Program-made: the position numbers and the translations under genes | The notes under the pieces: generated by a model | Told to the model about the DNA's origin: nothing | Databases searched by the model: none | Seen by the model: only the letters and a program-made list of their open reading frames with translations | Shown: piece after piece, positions 11,248 through 21,461 of the stretch | Layout: each line of letters opens with the position of its first letter | How positions within the stretch are numbered: the stretch's first letter is position 1 | Assembly (NCBI GenBank): GCA_028015205.1 | Contig: CM051514.1 | Coordinates: 44,842,150-44,906,149, forward strand | Source of the DNA: Mytilisepta virgata | Lineage: Eukaryota; Mollusca; Bivalvia; Mytilida; Mytilidae | DNA length: 64,000 bases | Reading direction: 5' to 3'

Positions 11248-11715
11248 ATGGGAAGGAATTGTGCAGTTGCAGGATGCAGCAACTCTGCAAAAACGGGACA
11301 TACTCAACACGCTTTTCCAAAAGATGACCGACAACGTAACTTGTGGATTCGTTTTGTAAAACTAACCCGTGTGGATTTTACTGTGCCAACTAAACACTTA
11401 GCCTTATGTTCATAACACTTCTCAGAAGAATGCTATGAGGTTGACAGGTTGAGATTCAAGGAGTTATTTGGTTTATCTGCTCATAACCGCAAGAGACTAT
11501 TGCCAGGTTCAGTGCCAAGCATTTATCCCAACCAGCATGACCAGTATACATGGTATAGTGACGGTCTGCACCAAAATACTTTTGAAAAAATAATTCTAAC
11601 ATGTCTGATCTTATTTGTTTTTATATACAATGCATATGTCTTTATATATACATCAAATTTATGTGTATATATGCACATGTTTGAAAATGAATGCATTATC
11701 ATAATGTCATTGTGA
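11248..11715 (+). pseudogene. THAP-type C2CH zinc-finger ORF interrupted by one stop
   Basis: From ATG 11248 the frame reads MGRNCAVAGCSNSA, an FPKDDRQRNLWIRF segment, and then LALCS-stop-HFSEE, continuing in the same frame to LLPGSVPSIYP and a stop at 11713. This is the THAP fold in order: Cys-x4-Cys, conserved FP, Trp, Cys-x2-His-Phe, and the closing LxxxxVPxI. The TAA at 11413-11415 falls between the third Cys and the His of the zinc site, so the finger could not form without readthrough. After the domain the frame gives a hydrophobic, low-information tail. THAP fingers bind DNA in P/Kolobok transposases and in derived host proteins. Here the position inside the inverted repeats argues for transposase origin. 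Confidence 0.75.
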
Positions 11716-13370
11716 GAATAAGCCTACATTAAGCCTATGCAGCCTCTCCTGTTGAATCAAAATTTTTTATGTATAACTATATTGTACCTTTACATCATAC
11801 ATAGGGTGTATTTAAGGGTATTTTTAGAGTTATTGTGTTTGATTTACACCCCTTCTTTTCAAACCACCACAGTTACCAACATCCTGAACATAGGGCTATT
11901 TAAAAATATTATTAATGGAGTAAGTAGAAGGTACATGTAAGGCCGCTTATATCAAATGCCGAGCCTTGACAGGCATGACTTTGAAAAGATGTAGCCAACA
12001 AGCTAACATAAGTTGTAGTACAATAAGAGGCTATTATAGCGAAATGTGTAGCTCCATAAAAATTTATTCTGGTCCCATGTTCCTCTGATTTTTTTTCTCT
12101 TTCTATGAGCATAAAAGTTATACATTTGTAACCATAATAATTTCAAATATTAAGAGTCTGCTGACTTTGGTAAAATAATACAATATAGAACAATACATGT
12201 ACTTCCATGATATAACTACCTCTCCATTTATATAACATGTTCATGATCATAATCCTGATAATGCAGAAAATAATTTGGGTAAAAATGTAGCTTTTTTTAA
12301 AGACATTCTATTTCATTAGCAATGTAAAGCTAAAGCAAAGTTTGAATGTCTAATTATTTATTAAAAGAATATGTATTTATTTATTCACTATTTATAAAAA
12401 TATATATATATGACACTTTCAATCGTGCAAGAAATTTTAATTTCCCCATAAATAGTATTAAACACCTGTGAAAATTAAAACTAGTTCATGATATAAAACA
12501 AATTAGTAAACATGTGGATGGATATTTATCACCTTTAATCCTGGTAATTAAAACAGTTAAAGTTTTAGCACCTATTAATTAACATCCTGTTATCTAGTAA
12601 TAAAAATCAAACAAAAGTTTTAATCCCTCCAATCAGGTAAATAACAAGTTGGCCATGCACCTACCACCTGTGGAGTAAATCAATATACCGGTAACAAAGT
12701 CATTAGAAAGGTGTTATGAAAACCAGTTTTGACTGGTATTATAATTCAAATTACACAAAGAGCATAAAGTCCCATAACCAATATTAACCATTTTATAACT
12801 CTACAAATATGGGAATTATTTTATAAGTTGAATAATTTTTTTTATTAAAATCCATCAAAATCTTTTATTAAAGTTTTAGGTGTACAGTGCAGTTTCTCCA
12901 ATGATTCTCTACATATTTTTATTATTACAACAAAGATTGTAAGAAATTACTTATCCCTCTCTACATATATGTCTCTGATTAAACTAAGAAATTTATTATA
13001 TTTTTATAAGAAAATTCTGAAATTTTATGAATCTGTCAATTCAATAAAAAAAAAAAAAACACATTACAATTCTACATCAAAATCTATATTACTATTCAGT
13101 AACTTATATCACTATTTGTAAAACATCTGTTTTAAAACTATCAATTAATATTGTGTCTTATATTTGCTTGTTTAAAAAAATAGTGTTTGTTTTTCATTCC
13201 TATTAGATGGTCTTCCATTTGTATTTATGTTATACACACCTTTCAAAATATCTTTCACTTTCATTCTTTTTATATATATGTATATGGGGGCATTTATTGA
13301 AATTTATTGGCTATACTATTATAAATCACTAGCATTGCTGTCTTCATCCATAATATATTCCTTCTTATCA
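11716..13370. other. AT-rich interior of the THAP element; no gene seen
   Basis: About 1.65 kb of very AT-rich DNA with TATATA runs. No transposase motif or exon-like segment was recognised. Confidence 0.5.
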
Positions 13371-14186
13371 ATGTAAACAAGTTCAAGAGTAGCCCGCACT
13401 GTACGTCATTTCCGGTCAATCGGGGTCACTCAGCGAGGAAACCCTGTTTCCGGAAATAGCGCTGATTGGATTTCCCACAGGTAAAAATAATCCAACTTCA
13501 CTCGCTATTTTCTCCGTTATTACTTGACCAAATTTCATCGGGTTTTTTGCGTTTTTATACGTTTATTTAGTACTATAAAATGAAAATAACTTGCTATAAG
13601 CGTTTTAGTTCCACTTTAATTTAAAATAAATTAAAATGTTACTTATCTGGCACATTTCAAATCTCTGCATTGAATTTTGGGACCACCTTTTATTAAAATG
13701 CTAAATTAATTATTTTAAAATGTAGCATTATCAAAATATGAAACCCCGCTGATTTTGTCAGGAAAACGGTTTACCTGTATACATACACATGTATTTATGT
13801 ACCTTAAAGGTTGGAACAATAAACATCCGGACAGTCAAGGTAGAATATACACGTCAAAACGTTAATTAGTTATAATTACCTCAAACACACAACATGTTAC
13901 GGAGAACAAATTTCTTTACCTGTAAATTTACTACCGATAAAAATCTCACAAATTTTAACAAAAACAATAATTCGTTTTTTTCCGTGGGTTAAAAAAAATA
14001 TGAAAAAAACCTGCACAATAGCTCATTATTACATTATGTACTTTTGCAGTTTTGTATAAATTGGTCATAAATTTAATATTATTAATTATTGTCATAAATT
14101 CCTATATAATCTATGTGAAATGTTACTACATATTTTAAAAAATGCTAAAAGTTTCGAAAAGCTAAGACGAGGAGTACGTGCCATAA

Positions 14187-14516
14187 TCAATACAGAGTTA
14201 TCGGACATTTGATATCTTTTAGTTGATTAGACAGCAAACAACTCCGATGCATTTGGCAGAAAAACGCAAAAAACCCGATGAAATTTGGACATATGTTTAC
14301 TGATAAAATAACATGCACAGTGCATTTATTCAGGAACTGTACATATGAAGTATTATATGATCCCTGATTTATTGGACAAACCATTAGTCCAGTTTGATTA
14401 TGAGGTTCATGGTTCCATCTGTTTCTAAAGAAAATTTTGTGTATCCCAGCCGACCCTTGAAGACCTTCAGGTATTTGATTTAACATCGACTTCATGTGGA
14501 CAGACTGAAAGTTCAC
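14187..14516 (-). other. Orphan ORF (109 aa) ending in a fragment of the THAP-element terminus
   Basis: The minus-strand frame reads QSVHMKSMLNQIPEGLQGSA and an RNRWNHEPHNQTGL segment, not recognised as any family. Its 3' part (14259-14290) carries CGCAAAAAACCCGATGAAAT on the plus strand, identical to part of the right inverted repeat of the THAP element 0.7 kb away. It may be a fragment of a related element rather than a host gene. Confidence 0.3.
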
Positions 14517-15289
14517 TTGTCTCTTTTGATTAAGGCTAATTTAGATACGACTCATCTTCAGAGTCACGGCAACTTGCTACCGCACATTAAAATACAATGG
14601 TAATAATAATAATAATAACAATGAAAATTAAAAAAGACTGACATAAATTCCGTATTGAATGTTTCATAATAAAATCCATTCAAATTTTCGGTCATCCACA
14701 ATCCGTAATTGTTGTTTCTGAAAAAATGACCAAAATGTTTAGCAGGCATATGTGTATTAAACTAGCAATAATTGACAGCGACAGGTATTTTACAGAATTA
14801 ATTTCAGTAAGCGTAGAATAGTACTTCCAGTAAAGCAATGAGAGACTTTTAACATGATAACCATAATAAACACATTTTACCCTAAGCAACCTCCTCTTTT
14901 CAGCATGGCGATGGAGGACAGTAAGTTATTTGTGAATAAGCTATTTTTGAAATTTATAAATTTGTTACTGACTAATTGTTGCATATCATTAATTATTTTG
15001 CATAATTCGTTATCTATGTCTTGTGACGATAACTATTGAATATGTACGTTTCTCATTTGCATTAAATTCAATATTAAAAAAAAAATTCGAAAGCTTGTGT
15101 TGTTCAAAGAACTCGTCCACCTTTCACTTTGTTGGGATTTAATTAATTAACGCAACTCAAATTTGAAAACGGAAAGTATTTAACAACAAATGGAAAACGC
15201 TTTTATTGTTGTTCATCGTCGATGTATTGAACACCCGATAAACGCCGTTGCAAACGTCGCAAACATTCTTTGCATTTACTAATTAAAAT

Positions 15290-15560
15290 TTTAAAATCTG
15301 TCATCGGCTCGAGTGCAGAAGGTCGCGGGTTCGATCCCCGCCAGGTCAAACCAAACACATTAAAAATGGTATTTGATGCTTCCCCGCCAAGCACGCGGCA
15401 TTTAGGAGTTAAGCAAATAACTACTGGTGGGATGGGAGTCAGTAAAATATGTCCGAGCGGGTTAATATGTTTTCCTACGGACAGTTACCTCGTACGATAG
15501 CACATTAAAAATCCGGCTCAGCGTGTCGGTCTAGTACAAAACTGGGATCATATTCATTAT
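15290..15560 (+). repeat. tRNA-derived SINE-like fragment
   Basis: A Pol III B-box-like GGTTCGATCCC lies at 15328-15338 within GCGGGTTCGATCCCCGC, a perfect T-arm stem. It is followed by ~200 bp of unrelated body. No complete cloverleaf or clear A box lies upstream, so this is not a tRNA gene; it is probably a 5'-truncated SINE. Confidence 0.5.
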
Positions 15561-16250
15561 CATATCAACATGTTCTCGTCCTGATATGCACCTGTTAAAC
15601 AATTATTCATCCGTCTATCCATTATTCGGTGCGAGTGGGTGGGGGGATTCAGATTGATTTGTGTTTGTGTGTATTAGTATCATTATTTCAACATTTCATT
15701 GAACGCAATGCAGATAAAAAAATCATATATTAGTATTGATGTTTACGTGACTTATTTATTCATTGAATTATCTTATCATCGTGTTACAAAATTATTTAAA
15801 TCTGATAATGATACGATTATACCTTGAAATTAATTTGACCTTTTATTCATCAATAAGTATTACAAATTTATTTGTTTACAGTTTATATTAGAATCTTGTA
15901 ACAAGATATCATTCAGGATGAATAAATACATGCATGTGTTTCGTAAATAAAAAATAACAAATAACATAATTCTTACACGAGTTACAGATACATGTAGTAG
16001 TGTTCTTAAATTATAAGAAATTATTAATAAATAAATGTATGTTGGTTAAGAGACAGTACAATAATTGTACATATAACAAACCAATTACAATTAAAACTAT
16101 GTAAAACATTATTCACCAATACAGTAACACGAAAACACACACTAACTTTCCACTGTTGATTAAAGATACTTTCCCAGACAAAACGCCTCCTGACCAACTT
16201 GTTTCATACGTCACCAAAAACGAGTAACGGTACTGTAAAAGTAACTGATT

Positions 16251-18412
16251 TCATACTACTCCTTCGAAAAATCGACCGTGTAAGTTAAATGGAACGTATG
16301 TAGGCAAAACAGCTTTGTTAATCAATACCATTGTAACAGCATCGATAACAGCTAAGTAGCTTTGCTTTCGAACACCATCCAATATTGGTACCAATAAGAT
16401 TCCGTCATCTTCTGATTTTTGTGTTGGTGACGGTACAAACCAAGCCTCAACAGCGTAGTGATTTTCAATTAACCAGAATTTGTCGTTGTTTTCACGGCAC
16501 ATGTCTTTCTTAACAACGGCAATTCTGCTTAGTGTAACGTTGTCACTTTTCAACACATTTCCATATACATAACAATATTCTGTGTACCTGTAATGTTCGT
16601 TTATCGTTGGTAAGTCTAAATTATGTGAAAATGGTACGGATTTTGATGGTTTTACTGGTTCACATAAAATTTGAGCAGTAGAGAGTCTTATTACATACCT
16701 TCGTAAATACGCATGGGTATCAAATAAGTTACGTTTGATTGGATCTTTCAACGTATTCATTTCTAAATTTTTTACAAAATTTGGATTTGGATATGATGAA
16801 ATATCAACTATTATTTCGTCCCCCTTTTCAAATGCGTTGACATGGTGCATAGTAAACACATTTTCAGTTTTAAGAGTTGTAACTTTCTTTGTTTTTAGAT
16901 TTATGACGTAAACAGTCGTTGGTTCATTGCTTTCCCAGTCAAGACCTTTAATAGGAGCAGCATAGTGTAACATCTTTACAACATTTACATAAAATGGTGC
17001 GGCAAAAATAATGGCGTAGTTCTTTGTCACTGAAAAAGAATGCATATACGGTACCCGGTCTACTGGCCATGTTACGACTTCCTCCCTGTCTTCCATAGAT
17101 TTGATACGCACCAATGTAATTTTACTTTTAATTCCAGGAATTAAACTTACACTACTCACAAAGGTAAAATGATTAGATGTGCCATATTCCGGAAGTGGAT
17201 GAGCAGACGATAGAAAACTAAGAAAGGCAAAACTTCCGGTTTTCCCATGGTGTGGCAAATTTGCTGTTACGGATGTCATTGTCTCCAATCCCATTGGATT
17301 TATTTGGTAAATTTTCCAAAAATCGTTTATTGCAACGTATTCGTAAATTTTAGCATTTTTATTAAAAAATCTATAGATATTCACATTCATATTGTCAATT
17401 CCTCTAACCAAAGCTTCTATCTTTTGAAATTCATTAAAAGGAGGCTGTACGGATTCAAACATCAAATACGGGGCAATGTCGTGACTATCAACAGAATCTT
17501 TGTAGAAATCCGAATTTATAAACCTTGTGCTAAATGATGCTGATCCATTTCCGTAAAACTTCCAACTGGATAACTTTCCAAAGGCATCAAAAGAATGGGT
17601 AAAGTTACGACGTCCAAGTTCAAATCTTCCTAAACCATTTCTTATCTACAAATAAAAATATATATATCCAAATTAGAAATTCTTTTTTCAGTTTGCACAG
17701 AAAAAATGGTATTAGAAATGTTTAGTAAATATAATAGATAAAGAATTATGGTTAAACAATTTTCATGGTACAGGGTTCAGTTTAGCACACTATAATATTA
17801 TATATAAAGGAGAAACTTGTCGATATTTGTCAATGTTTTTTTAAGTTTCAATTTAATTTTACTTCAGAAAAGCTTATATTTTCTCATCTATATCATCTCA
17901 AAAAACAAATTGAGATTGCTGAATTTAGTCGTCAAAATAGAATTAAACAAAGTAGGTAAATGGAAATACACCTGCTTGTTATATGCGGAAACAATTGTAA
18001 GAATTCAAAGTAGGTATAGTCTACAAACTCAATCATGTCAATAATCATATACTCAATATTAATTATAAAATGAAATAAATTATATAGTTTCACTGATTTA
18101 GGGAAACGAACTTACAAAAAAGTCGTCATTTTGAACAAAAAATATGAATTAATAATAATGCATTATATTTTTTTAATGTTAAGCTTTGATAGAAATATGT
18201 ATTTACAGTATTCACTGAATAATTTTTTTAATGCTTACCAGAGTTCCGAAAAGCCATTTCGGTAAGGGTTTGTCAAAATATATAGGAACATCAACCATTT
18301 CGTCTAAGTTCGTGGCGAAAAACATACCAAAACCTGGATCTACCTCCGAAATAATGGAAAAAGATTCCGTGGTCCATATGAAGGAAAAGAGGAAAATAGG
18401 TCTAATTCTCAT
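16251..18412 (-). CDS. Carotenoid oxygenase (BCO/RPE65 family), complete, two exons
   Basis: Exon 1 is 18412-18239 and exon 2 is 17645-16251, giving 522 aa, the family's usual size (~530). The ATG at 18412 is the first after an in-frame TGA. Donor GTAAGC (18238) and acceptor TTTGTAG (17646) join in phase 0 inside PLPKWLFGTL-IRNGLGRFELG, matching the family's WLxGxLxRNGPGxFE. All four iron-ligand histidines are visible: AHP (residue 207), YMHSFSVT (260), MHHVNAFEKGDE (about 325-326) and FNLHGRF (514). RFINSDFY and PMGLETM are also conserved. The family cleaves carotenoids oxidatively to apocarotenals or retinal, or isomerises retinoids, using non-haem Fe(II). The exact substrate and cleavage position cannot be read. 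The N-terminal ~20 residues are hydrophobic, and a targeting role is uncertain. Confidence 0.92.
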
Positions 18413-18429
18413 GCTGGTTATGTATTGAA

Positions 18430-19297
18430 TTGATCATATATTACAGAAATGTATTATTGTCTGGTCTTATATAACATAGTGTTACATATGCAGTTACATA
18501 AACAACAACAAACACTGATAATCATTGTGACCTTGACCTTGTACAAACTTTCATTGAACTATGGGTATCTTATTCAATAAAGATTGTAGGTCTAAGGGTT
18601 GCTTGTTATGGCAAAATTGGACATATCATCGAAGAACAACAAGATAATGCATGTTCATGGCTTAATAAAACGATATTTAAACTTTGACAGTTCAAGCTAA
18701 AAATAATCATATTTTTGTTTGTGAGATGTATATCACTTATTTGTATTATATGTCTTTGTGAATACTGTCATATGTCAAAGTTACAATCTTAGTTGTGATA
18801 TACATTTTTATATCGCTAGCTGGCAGGACTTAAACGGCGGTACAGAACACCTAAGGGAGTTAACCCTTTAAAAATCAGCTGAACGTTTTAATCACATACC
18901 ATTAGTAAAGAGAAATCAATCTTCTCATTTTTTCAAAATTAGTGTTTTTCAAACTGCTATATATAAAAATGAAATTATTCCCGTAAATTGTGTGGTTCAA
19001 ATTTCTTGATTTTTTAAAAAATTTTTGTCAACAGGTCAAAGTCAATATTTCGTCGAAATTTTATGAACATTAAACGAGGCAAATGTGTTTTATTCAAAGT
19101 GTTGGGTACCCCCCTTAAACGAAAATTTATGAGGTGTGAAATTAGCCTTTACTGAAAGAAAATTTAATTCACCCTTTAATTGACTCATTGTTTACACTCA
19201 TTATCGTTACATTTATTACTTAAAATTTACTGTTACAAAAATGTTAAATTTGTGTGAACTAAGTTAAGGAGTATCTCCCTCATGCATATGTAGGATT
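18430..19297. other. 5' flank of the carotenoid oxygenase; no gene seen
   Basis: AT-rich upstream DNA of the minus-strand gene. No TATA box or conserved element could be pinned down. Confidence 0.4.
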
Positions 19298-19705
19298 TGA
19301 TAATGTCCCCCATGAAATAATGTCCACCGGACATTATTTCATAGTAAATACTGTCAACGGACAATATTTACTTATTTTAATGTGTACCGGACACAATTAA
19401 TTTACCTATTAAAAAATGCCCAAGGCTGTGAAAAATTGTCAATGCTAACACTGGACCTTTTTACCATTAAATTTGGTTCTTGAACAGTATATGTGATAAT
19501 TATGACATTAGTGTGTGCCTGTATTTAATCAAGTAATTTTAATTCTGTTTCATACAAATTAGTGTAGATTTTGAAGGTGATCTCATTTGATATCAGCAGT
19601 TTAGGAAATACTGGTTAAAATAAAATGAAGTGAAACCCGAGAAGCATGGTATGAACATGAATTCATTATTTCCATATATATATATACATATTATTTCAAA
19701 CAGTT

Positions 19706-19799
<94 letters not shown>

Positions 19800-20592
19800 T
19801 CAAACAGTTTGATATTTAAACCAACAGGATTGGATAACAGGCTAGGCCCATGTTTATCCTCTCCAAATACAAGATGGAGGAGACAAGGCAAATAACACAA
19901 TAAAACTTAGGCATGTCGTCTGAAAATCACCAGGAAGAAAATTAAAAAAAAAACAACATACAACATACAACATGATAGAAACAAGGCAATGCTTGGTAGA
20001 CTGGATATATTTTTATGCTATTTGAATTAAAACTTTAATGGGATAATTTTTATATAATGCTGTATTCTAAGAAAAGTTGTTGGCATCTGTAAGAGGAATC
20101 ACGTGTACATAACAATTTTCAATCAAAGAGCAGTAAGTGGAAATCAGTACTAGTATTTCATTATCTAAAGTACGTATCAGAACGTTCAATAACTTAATTA
20201 TAAACATGATTAAATCAATAGAAATATTCATAGATACTGTTAATTATGCCTCCATTTAGTTTTTCATCCTCATTTAACTTTTCTGTGTATTTCTTGGAAC
20301 TTAGATAGTTGTAAGTTTGTCGGTATTTACAGCCATCCATTGTATTTATGTTCTACTTCATCTATTTCAAATACTCCTTTATTAATAATGACAATAAAAC
20401 ATCTTGATAACCTTTGTATTATCTCCCTTGGAGGACAGAATTTAATAATTAATCAACTGCTATGAAATATTGTCTGTGGGAGGACACTTAAAGGACAAAA
20501 TGGCATGGCAATGAACATTATTTTATATTATAATTCTGTAAAAAAAACTGTCCAGGCGGACACCATTTCACAGGACACTATTTTGGCTTACA
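19298..20592. mobile_element. Element bounded by GGACA/TGTCC hairpins with a (TA)n core
   Basis: The left end holds the perfect hairpin TGAAATAATGTCC-ACC-GGACATTATTTCA (about 19313-19341), then two further GGACA hairpins. The right end (20470-20590) has mirrored GTCCAGGCGGACACCATTTC and GGACACTATTTTGG blocks. Together they form imperfect inverted ends around ~1.1 kb with no ORF, including a long TA microsatellite. Class unknown. Confidence 0.5.
19708..19795. repeat. (TA)n microsatellite with duplicated flank
   Basis: About 43 TA dinucleotides. The phrase TTATTTCAAACAGTTTGATA occurs directly on both sides (from 19691 and from 19796), so flank and repeat were duplicated together or the array expanded inside a duplicate. 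Confidence 0.95.
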
Positions 20593-20599
20593 CATAGAA

Positions 20600-21438
20600 C
20601 TGTTCTTAGATGGCCCTTTGGTCATTTTCGCAAATCGACTAAATGTGCACACCTTTTGCATCAAAATTGGTATCCAAGAATGTACACACATGATAACCAG
20701 TTTGACACAAAATTGTATGGTCATATTCCAAATTATTTAATTATTTTCTTTGACTTAGTTAATGAAAAACCAATCAATTAATCAAACTGCAACGCTTAAA
20801 ATAAAAGAAAGGGAAAAGGAAAAGTTTTATATGTTAATTGACAAAAAAAAAAATGATTGATACAACAGTTGGTAGTTGTCCTCTAATCTTTAGTGTCTTA
20901 CAAGAAAGATTCGGATGTTGAACAGACATAGAATTTAGTATATGGGTATCTTTGTTCAACCTTACATTGAGTCAGGCTGGTAAATCTGCCATGTTATATG
21001 TAAGTGATAAAATAAATACCTCATTTTATATATTTATTACTTGCCCCGTATTTTCTAAGCTTTCAAACGAACTGTACACTCCAATATGAAAATAACAACT
21101 ACTGATAAACCAAGGAACGTTGACCTTGCCCAAGCCCGGTGCCCAAGCATTCGTTGACTCACAGTATTTCGTTCAATAAATTTTTAGGTTGTCACTTTAG
21201 ACTTTACACAATAATGAAATCGAATTTTTAGACATTATATGCTTGTTATTATTAGCAATTATAGACAATTTGTTGTTGACATGTACATATATATGCATGC
21301 TATCGGAGTATCGTATTTTAATTGATATATATCACGAACATAACTGTCTGGTATATTTTATCATACATTTTTATGTGTCTTGTAATTTGAACGTGGCCTC
21401 TTTATAATTAATCACTTGCAGTGCATGAATTGATCTTT
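20600..21438. other. Intergenic AT-rich DNA
   Basis: No gene recognised. Contains TTATTACTTGCCCCGTAT at about 21034-21051, which recurs inside Tc1 copy 1 (see findings). Confidence 0.4.
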
Positions 21439-21461
21439 GTATTGCCTCCCAACTAAGAATT

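Larger units (their letters stand above)
10880..13615 (+). mobile_element. THAP-domain DNA transposon (Kolobok- or P-like), TTAA target duplication
   Basis: Termini AGTGGAACTAAAACGCTTAT and its mirror lie next to TTAA on both sides (10876-10879 and 13616-13619). Inverted-repeat similarity runs inward about 225-240 bp, with shared blocks TTATTTTCATTTTATAGTAC, AAACGTATAAAAACGCAAAA and CCGGAARTGACGTAC. The interior carries a THAP-domain ORF near the left end, then ~1.7 kb of AT-rich DNA without recognisable transposase catalytic motifs. TTAA plus THAP fits the Kolobok group by knowledge of those families; P-like elements also carry THAP but make longer duplications. It appears non-autonomous or decayed. 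Confidence 0.7.

Noticed and set aside
14900..14922. Tiny exon ATGGCGATGGAGGACA followed by GTAAGT
   Set aside because: It has a good donor and a TTTTCAG acceptor just before it, but no partner exon was found; too little to call a gene.
15290..15360. Functional tRNA gene
   Set aside because: Only the T-arm is convincing. No acceptor/D-arm partner or complete cloverleaf lies upstream.
19630..19900. ORFs rich in Tyr-Ile on both strands
   Set aside because: Translation of the (TA)n microsatellite.
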